DNA of 32,950 nt. It comes from Paenibacillus sp. yr247 (lineage in GTDB: Bacteria; Bacillota; Bacilli; Paenibacillales; NBRC-103111). The notes beneath the pieces were generated by a model. It was not told where the DNA came from. It did not search any database and saw only the letters and a list, made by a program, of their open reading frames with translations. Made by a program: the position numbers and the translations under genes. The stretch's first letter is position 1. Each line of letters starts with the position of its first letter. The stretch lies in NCBI RefSeq assembly GCF_900103825.1, contig NZ_FNIF01000038.1, forward strand, positions 1 to 32,950, given 5' to 3'. Positions 1-7,611 of this stretch are shown piece after piece.

Positions 1-210
1 CTCCGTGTTTCATAGTTCTCTCATGCGAGAAAACCAGTTATCCGGTCTTAGCTATCGTTTCCGATAGTTATCCCGATCTTATAGGCAGGTTACCTACGTG
101 TTACTCACCCGTCCGCCGCTAACTTATCCCGAAGGATAAATTCGCTCGACTTGCATGTATTAGGCACGCCGCCAGCGTTCGTCCTGAGCCAGGATCAAAC
201 TCTCCATAAT
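1..210 (-). rRNA. 16S ribosomal RNA, 5' end (partial)
   Basis: Read on the minus strand, the segment starts near the universal 27F site (GAGTTTGATCCTGGCTCAG, complement of about 187-205) and continues through GACGAACGCTGGCGGCG, CATGCAAGTCGAGCG and GGCGGACGGGTGAGTAACACG. These are conserved bacterial 16S positions in the first ~200 bases. The gene runs off the left edge, so only the first ~210 bases are present. The variable stretches look like Paenibacillaceae, but this is by eye. The mature 5' end is placed near 210 by analogy with Bacillus 16S and is approximate. Confidence 0.97.
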
Positions 211-330
211 AGTAAAACTATCTGAAAGCTTAATTGCTCATTTGCGTTGCTAGCGAGATTTTACAATCTCTTTTTTGGTCGATTACTCGACCGTGCTTAC
301 TCACTCGTTGTTCAGTTTTCAAAGATCAAT
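211..330 (-). other. rrn leader with boxA antitermination element
   Basis: The transcribed leader upstream of 16S holds a Bacillales-type boxA: TGATCTTTGAAAACTGAA is the complement of 311-328. A perfect hairpin GGTCGA-N4-TCGACC lies at 277-292 and a smaller GAGATT/AAATCTC hairpin follows it. Such leaders recruit the Nus antitermination complex to rRNA transcripts (known for the family). No tRNA is seen in it. Confidence 0.8.
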
Positions 331-369
331 TTCTTTCGTTTTCCGTCTCACTCTCGCGGCCGGATTTAT

Positions 370-399
370 AATATAGCATAATTCCACAACCAGATGCAA
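370..399 (-). promoter_or_regulatory. rrn operon promoter
   Basis: On the minus strand: -35 TTGCAT (complement of 394-399), an 18-base spacer, and -10 TATATT (370-375) preceded by TG, which gives an extended -10. A GC-rich discriminator follows, about 40 bases before the boxA leader. Position and shape fit a sigma-A rRNA promoter. Other tandem P promoters may lie further upstream and were not resolved. Confidence 0.7.
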
Positions 400-501
400 G
401 CCTTATTTCTACATTTTTCGATAAAAATTTCAGCTCGTTTTGGCCGGAAGAACAATATATCATGGTCAAATGAAGAATGCAACACCTATTCTACATTATT
501 T

Positions 502-780
502 TCATTTACCCTCGCGATCAAGCACTTGCTCTACAAGTTCCTGCTCGAAGCGTTCTTTCAAAGCATCATTGCTGGGTCCTACGGATAAGCCGATTTCTTT
601 GAATTCACGAATCACATTTTGAACTTCATCGAGGTTGCCCCCTTGCGCAAATTGTTCTGTTTGGTTAATCACATGATAAGCAATAGCTTTGTAAGCATCA
701 GAAAAGCTTTGATCAACATTTGCAGCGACTCTGTAATCCGCATAATATCTTTTGAATGTATCCATAAGAGATTCGTTCAT
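502..780 (-). CDS. small hypothetical protein (92 aa)
   Basis: A 92-residue, acidic, soluble protein with no membrane segment, signal peptide or cysteines. It is predicted to be mostly helical, with a Gln/Glu/Asp-rich middle. The start is well supported: AAAGGAGTG sits about 8 bases before the ATG. It lies just upstream of the rrn promoter in the same direction, and no clear terminator separates them. I do not recognise the family. The good ribosome site and sensible amino-acid composition argue for a real gene. No function can be assigned. Confidence 0.7.
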   Translation of the reverse strand: MNESLMDTFKRYYADYRVAANVDQSFSDAYKAIAYHVINQTEQFAQGGNLDEVQNVIREFKEIGLSVGPSNDALKERFEQELVEQVLDREGK

Positions 781-845
781 ATAAGTCCCACTCCTTTCAA
801 GATAAAGGTCAGTTTACCTCAATAAAAGGGAGATTATACAGATGA

Positions 846-892
846 AAAGCACAATAGCTCCCTGCTATTAATAAGCAAGGAGCCAATTGTGT
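846..892 (-). terminator. rho-independent terminator of the SLH gene
   Basis: The minus-strand hairpin is CACAATTGGCTCC...GGGAGCTATTGTG (arms within 850-891), followed by CTTTT. It lies about 45 bases after the stop of the SLH-domain gene and reads in its direction. The stem has two mismatches and the U-tract is short. Confidence 0.6.
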
Positions 893-936
893 GTATTTAA
901 CCTTTTTCTATATCTTTCAGTGGTACTTATCTTATC

Positions 937-2127
937 TTATTTTACATCAATAGCCTTAACAAGTTGGTCTTGGCCTTTCAGCTCAACAAGATGATTTTGA
1001 GAGAAATTAGACAAATTGCCTGTTAGCGCAACATCTGCAGAAACGTTGTAGATCGTTGCTTGGTTGACGCCATTAACAACTTGATTAATGGAAATTGTAG
1101 CAATCTTGCCTTGAGCGTTAAGAGTTGTACCGTTTAATGTGCCCAGAACATCGAAAGAAGTGTTCGCTTGCGCCATTTTAGTCACTTCAACGTAAACAAC
1201 TTGATTGTTAAAAGTGCGGACTTTCACTTCATCTCCAACTTGAAGAGCAGCAGCAGGAACTTTCACGCCGTTACGCAGAACGAATGCTTCCGGATGAAGG
1301 GCATATTGAGTTGTAGCGCCCGCTTTAGTAAGGGAAAGCGTGTTGTTATAAACCGCTGCGCTTACTGTACCAGTGCTTGTATTTTGATCTTGATCAGGCA
1401 GTTGGTCGTTAGTGCGGTCGAGCAATGCAGCAAGTTGTGCGCGTGTAACAGGTTGGTTCGGTCTGAATGTGTTGTCCTCAAAGCCGTCAACCAATTTCTT
1501 CTCGATCGCTTCTTCTACATAACCTACAGAACCCGCTGGGATTTTCTTCGCATCTTTAAATGGAAGAGTTGAATTCATTTTCGTTTTTGCTTCAGTATCC
1601 AATTTCAAAGCTTTAACCAACAATGTAGTCGCCCATAGACGATCTGCAGGTTGATTCGGTTGAACAGCATCATCGCTTTCTGTGAACAAATCGTTTTCAA
1701 GTGCTACAGCTACATACCCTACAGCCCATGAAGGAATTTTATCAGCATCTTTGAAGTTCAGCTTTGTTTGCATTTCAGCAGCGGATTCTGCTTTATCACG
1801 CAATCCCATCAAACGAACGGCAGCCGTGATAGCCTCAATGCGGGAAACATTGTTATGCGGTTTGAATGATCCATCTTCATAGCCTTCGAATACGCCTTTG
1901 GAAGCCAAGCTTGCTATGTAACGCAGTGCCCATTCAGCACTTTGCATATCATAGAAATTAAGGTTGATATTGATATTTGTGTTAATATGAATATTGTTCT
2001 TGTCGCCTTTATCACCTTTATGATCATCACGGTCATTACCTTTGGCAAATGCTGCTGAAGCGCCACCCATTACCATGGTTAGTACAAGACCTGTTGCTAC
2101 TACTTTTTTCATTAAATTCTTCTTCAT
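937..2127 (-). CDS. exported SLH-domain surface protein
   Basis: 396 residues from the preferred ATG at 2127, which has AGGGAG about 9 bases upstream; an in-frame ATG 8 codons earlier lacks a good site. Residues 1-28 form a Sec signal peptide ending in an AFA cleavage site. A basic/acidic linker with an unusual Asn/Ile-rich run (INTNININLN) follows. Three S-layer-homology repeats then span about residues 50-235; degenerate ITRAE-type motifs are visible as VSRIEA, ADRLWA and VTRAQLA. SLH repeats bind pyruvylated secondary cell-wall polymer, which anchors the protein outside the cell (family knowledge). The C-terminal ~150 residues are beta-rich and Val/Asn/Thr-rich with no catalytic motif seen. 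It is probably a cell-envelope or S-layer-associated protein rather than the major S-layer subunit, which is usually larger. Confidence 0.88.
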   Translation of the reverse strand: MKKNLMKKVVATGLVLTMVMGGASAAFAKGNDRDDHKGDKGDKNNIHINTNININLNFYDMQSAEWALRYIASLASKGVFEGYEDGSFKPHNNVSRIEAITAAVRLMGLRDKAESAAEMQTKLNFKDADKIPSWAVGYVAVALENDLFTESDDAVQPNQPADRLWATTLLVKALKLDTEAKTKMNSTLPFKDAKKIPAGSVGYVEEAIEKKLVDGFEDNTFRPNQPVTRAQLAALLDRTNDQLPDQDQNTSTGTVSAAVYNNTLSLTKAGATTQYALHPEAFVLRNGVKVPAAALQVGDEVKVRTFNNQVVYVEVTKMAQANTSFDVLGTLNGTTLNAQGKIATISINQVVNGVNQATIYNVSADVALTGNLSNFSQNHLVELKGQDQLVKAIDVK

Positions 2128-2342
2128 TATCGTTCTCTCTCCCTTATTCATATAATGTTATAAAAAGTGTGGAGCCTTCGCGAAGGGTTCCTGGTTATGC
2201 TACAAGAATTCGACATGCGGACTATGTTTTTGGGGGTAGTTATGGAAATCCTTTATATAAAAATTTCTCAGTCTATTAAATCCACTATGAAACTGCTAAA
2301 CTGAAACCAACCATTTAAGACTATCGCTAAAGGAGTTTATAC

Positions 2343-3998
2343 ATGCGTTTACGAAATCCACGAGTCCAACTCGTTATTGCTCTAGCTGTACTGCTTATTG
2401 TTTTGATTGCATTTTCGTTTAGCAAAATTTGGCCTAAGCAAGAAAAAATGGATTCAGCAGCCGCATCTCCTTCTTCCATCGCGCATCAAAACCCTCAAGC
2501 CGTTAGTGAAGGACCCGGAGTACCCTTAGTTGGAGTAAAGAATGAGAATGCTAACGGCTATCCAACTGAACACATTGATGTTGTCGTGATCGGCAGTGAG
2601 CTTGAAGGTCTTTACCTGGCCAGAGCTGCAGCAGATGAAGGGTTGAAGGTTAAAGTACTGGATCCTCATAAAGCTTTTGGAGGTCAAATACTCCAGAGTC
2701 AAATGTTATTTCTCGATGAAACACGCGACGATCAAGGTCATTTATTAATACAGGGCCGCGTGAAAGAGCTTTTCGACGGTTTCAGAAACGCCAAAATTCG
2801 CAAGCTTCCCGAATTTACTACATATATGAATAAATTAATGAAAGATATTCCGATAGAATCCGGAATTGTTATTAATGAGATAGAGCAAATAAACACGCCT
2901 GATCATATGCACAAAGTCGCTTCTATCGTTTATAGTACGAATCAGAATGAAAAGAAAAAGATTACAGCCTCCTATTGGGTCGATAATAGTGATTACGCGG
3001 CGTTAATTAGCCGACTGGATGCGAAACGATTGCCAGGCCTTGAGAAGTTCTATGGTCAAAAAGACATTGAATATATGAGTGCTGGCATGATGATGAAGTT
3101 CACCCATGTCGATTGGAAGCAGTTTAATACCGCTTTTAATTTATTAAAACCCGATGAGAAATCGAAACAATTTGGTGGCGGTTATGTAAGTGATAGTTTC
3201 GCTATTGGGCTTAGCGGTATGACTAAAGCCTATCATCCTTCCAATGATCGCGTATTTCTAAGAGGATTAAATGCCGTCAATCAACGGGATGGAGAAGTAT
3301 TAATTAACGCGCTTCTTGTATATACTGTAGATCCTTCGAGGCCTGACTCCATCCAAGAGGCTGTTAACCTGGGCAACAAAGAAACAGCCTTGATTCTGAA
3401 TCACTTCCGTAAAACATTACCTGGATGGGAGCATGCGGAATTAGGCGAACTTCCTGCGTATCCTTATGTACGAGAATATAACCATTATGAAATGGACTAT
3501 GTTTTAAAGCCATCGGATCTGCTTTCAGGCACAATGTTCTGGGATAATGTCAGCATTGGCGGTTATCCGCTTGATTTACAGGGCACGAGTGCGAATAAGT
3601 GGGGTATTGAAATGGGGCGTCCAGATAAATATGGCATGCCGCTTCGCAGCTTTTTACTGAAAAACTATGAGAATGTCATCGCGGCTGGGAAAAATGTTGG
3701 CTCCTCTGCCATTGCTTACGGAAGTACAAGAATTCAACCAAACACGAGTCTAGCCGCAGAATCAATCGGTGTTATATTAGGCCAACTGCATGGCAATCAA
3801 AAGCTTAGGGAAATCAATCCTGAAGAGATGGCCAAACTACAGCAGTATTTAGCGCTCCATTATCAAATCAAGCTTACCGGTGTAACAGGTAAGAATAAAA
3901 TCAGCGGTTGGAACGAAGAAGAAATTAGAAAGCTTGATACCGGAGAAATAACGTATCCGACTTATATTCAAACCAGAAAAAAACCAGCTGCTAAATGA
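2343..3998 (+). CDS. membrane-anchored FAD-dependent oxidoreductase
   Basis: 551 residues with an AAAGGAG site 8 bases before the ATG. Residues 9-27 are a single N-terminal membrane segment after a basic start (type II anchor), followed by a Ser/Ala/Pro linker to about residue 72. A Rossmann-type dinucleotide fold begins at about 78 with VVVIGSELEGLYLARAAAD, ending in an acidic/basic ribose-binding strand (VKVLDPH) and a GG motif (AFGGQ, 111-115). A conserved late segment, AAGKNVGSSAIAYGSTRIQP, is the second FAD contact typical of the FAD_oxidored (PF12831) family. The glycine motif is GxxxxG instead of GxGxxG. Substrate is unknown; the active domain should face the outside. It stands alone, with its own terminator downstream. 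Confidence 0.82.
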   Translation: MRLRNPRVQLVIALAVLLIVLIAFSFSKIWPKQEKMDSAAASPSSIAHQNPQAVSEGPGVPLVGVKNENANGYPTEHIDVVVIGSELEGLYLARAAADEGLKVKVLDPHKAFGGQILQSQMLFLDETRDDQGHLLIQGRVKELFDGFRNAKIRKLPEFTTYMNKLMKDIPIESGIVINEIEQINTPDHMHKVASIVYSTNQNEKKKITASYWVDNSDYAALISRLDAKRLPGLEKFYGQKDIEYMSAGMMMKFTHVDWKQFNTAFNLLKPDEKSKQFGGGYVSDSFAIGLSGMTKAYHPSNDRVFLRGLNAVNQRDGEVLINALLVYTVDPSRPDSIQEAVNLGNKETALILNHFRKTLPGWEHAELGELPAYPYVREYNHYEMDYVLKPSDLLSGTMFWDNVSIGGYPLDLQGTSANKWGIEMGRPDKYGMPLRSFLLKNYENVIAAGKNVGSSAIAYGSTRIQPNTSLAAESIGVILGQLHGNQKLREINPEEMAKLQQYLALHYQIKLTGVTGKNKISGWNEEEIRKLDTGEITYPTYIQTRKKPAAK

Positions 3999-4000
3999 TG

Positions 4001-4046
4001 AAAGACCGTGCATTCGTTCCAGGGAGCGAATACACGGTCTTTTTTA
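4001..4046 (+). terminator. terminator after the FAD oxidoreductase
   Basis: Near-perfect hairpin AAAGACCGTG-c-ATTCG / CGAAT-a-CACGGTCTTT followed by TTTTTA, starting 2 bases after the stop codon. The A-run on the other side would also let it act on the minus strand. Confidence 0.9.
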
Positions 4047-4083
4047 TGGAGAAAATCGATTAGATTTCTTAATAAAAATATGG

Positions 4084-4112
4084 TTGAAAAATTACTCATG
4101 CAGCCATATAAT
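4084..4112 (+). promoter_or_regulatory. sigma-A promoter of the deoR-HAD-MFS operon
   Basis: TTGAAA (4084-4089), exactly 17 bases, then TATAAT (4107-4112). The TTG that opens the longest reading frame here is the -35 box itself. This argues that translation starts further down, at TTG 4168. Confidence 0.82.
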
Positions 4113-4167
4113 TAGCAATATACTTAATATTACTTATAATCACTTAAGTGAAAGGAGTTATCATCCC

Positions 4168-4944
4168 TTGTTTCAAGAAGAAAGACTTATTTCAATTGTC
4201 GAATACTTAAAATCAAATAAGCGCATTACCGTTGATCTTATTTGTGAGCTCTACGATGTTTCACGGGACACGGCTAGACGTGACATGGTTAAGCTTGAAG
4301 AGCAAGGCCTTATCGTTCGGACGCGCGGCGGCGCAATCCTCCCTACCCTTTCCAAAGAAGTAGGCAATTATGATCAAAGACTGCAAGCCGAATCCTCCTC
4401 GAAGTTAACGATTGGCAAAACGGCCGCACAACTTATTCAGGACGGCGATTATATTATGATGGATGCCTCCACTACGGTTCTGCACGCTGCTAACGCGCTA
4501 AGCTCCACACATAATGTTGTTGTGACCAGCTCTATTGAAATAGCAGCAATTCTAACTCGTAAAGATGAAACAACGATTCATGTTTTAGGCGGTGTGCTGG
4601 ATAACAAACATCATAGTGTCTACGGAGCGAAAGCGATCGAGATGTTAAATGACTATCATGTCGATAAACTGCTTATCGGTACTTGCGGAATTACGGAAGA
4701 AGGGCTGTCTGCTCCAAACGAAGAGGATAGTTATTTGGTCAGAGCCATGATGCAGCATGCAGACCAAGTTATTGTACTAGCGGATCATTCCAAATTCGGT
4801 AAACGATTGTTTCACCGCGTAGTGGGATTCGAGAGCATTGATATCCTCGTAACAGATCAGGACTTAAGCCTTGAAATGAAAGAGAAATTACTTGCATGTG
4901 AAGTGGAAATCGTTTTAGCTGGAGGAGAAGACCAACATGATTAA
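4168..4944 (+). CDS. DeoR-family transcriptional regulator
   Basis: 258 residues from a TTG start at 4168, with AAAGGAG (4151-4157) 10 bases upstream. The longer in-frame TTG at 4084 lies in the promoter and is rejected. Residues ~5-55 are a DeoR winged helix-turn-helix (ITVDLICELYDVSRDTARRD, then LEEQGLIVRTRGGA). Residues ~75-230 are the DeoRC sugar-phosphate sensor fold, with the typical DYIMMDASTTV and LLIGTCGITEEGL segments. DeoR proteins repress sugar-use genes and respond to a phosphorylated intermediate. Its stop overlaps the next gene by 8 bases, so it probably controls its own operon with a HAD phosphatase and an MFS transporter. Length is normal for the family. The sugar is not deducible. 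Confidence 0.9.
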   Translation: MFQEERLISIVEYLKSNKRITVDLICELYDVSRDTARRDMVKLEEQGLIVRTRGGAILPTLSKEVGNYDQRLQAESSSKLTIGKTAAQLIQDGDYIMMDASTTVLHAANALSSTHNVVVTSSIEIAAILTRKDETTIHVLGGVLDNKHHSVYGAKAIEMLNDYHVDKLLIGTCGITEEGLSAPNEEDSYLVRAMMQHADQVIVLADHSKFGKRLFHRVVGFESIDILVTDQDLSLEMKEKLLACEVEIVLAGGEDQHD

Positions 4945-5761
4945 GCTAATCGTAAGTGATTTGGATGGCACATTACTCGATCATAGTAAGAAAGTTAGCC
5001 CCCGAGAATTAGACGCATTGATCAAAGCCAAAGAAGCAGGCATCAGACTCTGTTTAGCCTCAGGAAGAATGAATATTGAAATGCAGCAGGTATTGGAGGA
5101 AATAGGTCACCAAGCTTATTCCGTATCGCAAAATGGCGCATTCATTCACTTGGAAGACGGGACGTTCCTTAAATCACAGCTTTTCCAACCTGATTTGGCG
5201 TATCAAGTGTACCAAGTGCTTAAGGATTTTGATCTCGTCAAGCTCGTCTGCTCGGGCGAAGCGAATTATATCACGCATCTGACTCCCGCTTCCGATGAGG
5301 TTCAAGCGAGAACATTCCAACCTTTTATTGTAAAAGAAGATATAGAGCAGTCTTTGAAAGGGGAGCTTGCTGTTTGCAAGTTTTCGCAATTTGGGAAAAT
5401 GGAAACACTTTTGGAGCTTAAGGCTCTTATGGAGAAAATGCTTGGCGATCAATTAGAAATGTTCATTTCCGACAAAGATTGCCTTGATATTATGCCTCTC
5501 GATGTTTCAAAAGGCAGCTCTTTGCTTGTTCTTATCGAAAAATTGGGCTTGCAGCCAGAGGAAATCGCTTGTTTCGGGGATTCTTTCAATGATGTGTCGA
5601 TGTTCGGCATCACCCCTCATAGTTTTGCTATGAAAGGTGCTCATCCGGAGGTCAAACAAAAAGCAGTCTACCATGTAGATTCTGTAGCAGAAGCCATTGG
5701 TCATGTATTTGCCTATAACGAGAAGTATGTATCCGAACAAAAAGGAACTTCTCTAGTATGA
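4937..5761 (+). CDS. Cof-type HAD-IIB phosphatase
   Basis: 274 residues. HAD motif I is DLDGT at 8-12 (nucleophile D8, acid/base D10), motif II is CLASGR, and motif IV is CFGDSFNDVSMF. The large insert between motifs II and III, plus the LDIMPLDVSKGSSL segment, is characteristic of the Cof/YidA class, which dephosphorylates sugar phosphates and other small phosphoesters in the cytosol. The start overlaps the end of the DeoR gene, with GGAGGAG upstream inside that gene. The stop overlaps the next ATG (ATGA). Its placement between a sugar-phosphate-type regulator and a transporter suggests a role in handling an imported or over-accumulated sugar phosphate; this is inference. Confidence 0.9.
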   Translation: MIKLIVSDLDGTLLDHSKKVSPRELDALIKAKEAGIRLCLASGRMNIEMQQVLEEIGHQAYSVSQNGAFIHLEDGTFLKSQLFQPDLAYQVYQVLKDFDLVKLVCSGEANYITHLTPASDEVQARTFQPFIVKEDIEQSLKGELAVCKFSQFGKMETLLELKALMEKMLGDQLEMFISDKDCLDIMPLDVSKGSSLLVLIEKLGLQPEEIACFGDSFNDVSMFGITPHSFAMKGAHPEVKQKAVYHVDSVAEAIGHVFAYNEKYVSEQKGTSLV

Positions 5762-6936
5762 AAAGACTACTAATTATGGGCTGCTTGTCCTATTTATTGA
5801 CAGGCTGTACCCACGTTATATTCGGAGCTGTTTTACCTGAATTACTTGCACATTACGGACGAAGTTACAGTGACGGAGGACTGCTTGTTTTCTTAGAATT
5901 CGGAGGCTTCCTACTGGGTGTGCTTTCTATGCCTTCTCTCATCCGTCGTATTAGTCGTAGAAGTACCATTACTACGGCTTTTGGGCTTCTCTTCTTCGCC
6001 ATGGTTGCCGTCGTGCTGCTGCCGCCATGGCCTATTGCGGTATGCCTGACATTCATAGCCGGAGTTTCTTTCGGACTCGTCGAATCCAGCATAAGCACCT
6101 TCGTATTAATGGCTGCAAAGGATCAACAAGCGACTGCTTTCAGCAAACTCGAGGTTTTTTTCGGACTTGGGGCGTTAATAATGCCGCTTGTGTCTAGTCT
6201 CCTAATTGCAAATGGCCTATGGAAATACGGATTCATGATATTGGGATTAAGCGCTCTCGCTACAGGCTTCATCTGGTCAAAGCTTTCCTTAGGAGAGCAT
6301 GATGAGTTGTTAGCTCACAAAGCGGATCGTACTCAGCAAGCAGAGAAGCTCCCTGCACTCACGAAGAGCTCCTTGGCGTTTCTTTGTCTGTTCATGATTG
6401 TTTTCTTCTTATATGTAGGTATGGAAAACACCATCGTTAATTTCTTGCCATCGATCTTTATCGACCAATTACATGCTTCAAGCTCAGTTTCATCCCTCGC
6501 CGTAACAGCCTATTGGCTTGCCATGGTGGTAGGCCGTATATTTGCCGGTATTGTTGCCGAGAAAATGACTTATTTCCGTTACTTGGCCGTTTCTTTTGCA
6601 GCTAGTTTGCTCACGGTACTATTATGGGTGTTTAGCACGCAATTATGGAGCAGCTTCGCTATTGTTCTCTTACTTGGATTATTCATGTCGGGTATGTTCG
6701 CAGTTGCACTCATTTACGCGAATCAACTGCTTCCGGGGCGTACCGAGCAAACGACAAGTACACTTATCGCTGCTGGTGGTTTAGGCGGTTCCGTTCTGCC
6801 CTTAGGCGTCGGTTGGGGGATGGATCGATTTCATGTTGGCATATCAATTTGGTTTGTATTAGTAGGCATGGTTGTGGTATTAGGAATTATTTTATACTCT
6901 CGGAGATGGGACGTTCATACTTCCAATTCCTACTGA
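5758..6936 (+). CDS. MFS transporter
   Basis: 392 residues with about 12 hydrophobic helices, the usual MFS size, and no long soluble domain. A charged loop after helix 2 (LIRRISRRS) and another between helices 6 and 7 (around residues 180-200) match the two-times-six layout. It is translationally coupled to the HAD phosphatase by an ATGA overlap and is the last gene of the DeoR operon. The N-terminal GCLSYLLTGCTHVIFGAVLP resembles the small-solute/sugar permease branch of MFS, but the substrate cannot be read from sequence. A bidirectional terminator follows at 6942-6996. Confidence 0.87.
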   Translation: MKRLLIMGCLSYLLTGCTHVIFGAVLPELLAHYGRSYSDGGLLVFLEFGGFLLGVLSMPSLIRRISRRSTITTAFGLLFFAMVAVVLLPPWPIAVCLTFIAGVSFGLVESSISTFVLMAAKDQQATAFSKLEVFFGLGALIMPLVSSLLIANGLWKYGFMILGLSALATGFIWSKLSLGEHDELLAHKADRTQQAEKLPALTKSSLAFLCLFMIVFFLYVGMENTIVNFLPSIFIDQLHASSSVSSLAVTAYWLAMVVGRIFAGIVAEKMTYFRYLAVSFAASLLTVLLWVFSTQLWSSFAIVLLLGLFMSGMFAVALIYANQLLPGRTEQTTSTLIAAGGLGGSVLPLGVGWGMDRFHVGISIWFVLVGMVVVLGIILYSRRWDVHTSNSY

Positions 6937-6941
6937 AGATA

Positions 6942-6996
6942 AAAAAAGGGGCCGTCCCAAGAGCCGTGTTAGATGGCTGAGGGATTGCCCTTTTTT
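6942..6996. terminator. bidirectional terminator between convergent genes
   Basis: AAAAAAGGG at 6942-6950 pairs with CCCTTTTTT at 6988-6996; an inner GTCCC/GGGA and GAGCC/GGCT (6961-6977) extend the stem. A/T tracts on both sides suit the converging MFS and 7017-7562 genes. Confidence 0.7.
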
Positions 6997-7016
6997 GACT
7001 CCTTCTTCAAAGTATC

Positions 7017-7562
7017 TTATCGCAACGGCTTTAATTGGATGATCATGGCTTTTTCCTCGAACACTACGTTCTTCACACCTACAAGGATTGGCAAGTGATC
7101 TTCAATAGGAATTTCCATAGGAACAAGTGGCAGCCATTCGCTTGGTATCTGTATGCCTTTGACTTGCGTATTTCTATGTTGAATGACCAGATTCGGCGGG
7201 TTCCACGCAAGGGTGAACATCATTTTGGCACCGATGGATACTTGCTCATGCCACCTGACATTCAAGTCAGCCTCAAGGTTAGAACCTTGAAGCGTAAGCT
7301 TCGCACCTTCGATTCGAATATCGTTAGGAAGAGCTTTATGTGCAGCTAACTGCTTCTTTACCAGATCATTGAGGTCCTGCTCAGTTAGCTGCACCTCAAG
7401 CTTCCGGTTCTTTATCATGTCTGCGATCTTACTGCCGATCGCGATTTCTTTATAATCGAGGTCTAGCGCCTCGGTCGGTTTGACGTGCCGGATGATGATC
7501 ACCAGAGCAGCCATAAGGATGACAAGAACAGCTATGGCGAAAATGAATAATTTCTTCAGCAC
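7017..7562 (-). CDS. membrane-anchored protein of unknown function
   Basis: 181 residues from a GTG start, with GAGGTG 7 bases upstream. Residues 4-25 are one N-terminal membrane helix preceded by LKK, so most of the protein should be extracytoplasmic. The rest alternates short beta strands (KLTLQGSNLEADLNVRW, IQIPSEWLPLVPMEIP) with no cysteines or catalytic motif. The layout resembles the YpmS/DUF2140 type of anchored beta-rich proteins, but I cannot confirm homology by eye. It begins 49 bases after the stop of the helicase gene on the same strand, so co-transcription is possible. No function assigned. Confidence 0.72.
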   Translation of the reverse strand: MLKKLFIFAIAVLVILMAALVIIIRHVKPTEALDLDYKEIAIGSKIADMIKNRKLEVQLTEQDLNDLVKKQLAAHKALPNDIRIEGAKLTLQGSNLEADLNVRWHEQVSIGAKMMFTLAWNPPNLVIQHRNTQVKGIQIPSEWLPLVPMEIPIEDHLPILVGVKNVVFEEKAMIIQLKPLR

Positions 7563-7611
7563 GTTTCACACCTCGCAGATGACAATTTGGCGTTGCCCAC
7601 GTAGACTTACG

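Noticed and set aside
2152..2342. A riboswitch in the leader of the SLH gene
   Set aside because: I could not match the leader to a c-di-GMP, c-di-AMP or other known core, and no terminator/antiterminator pair is present.
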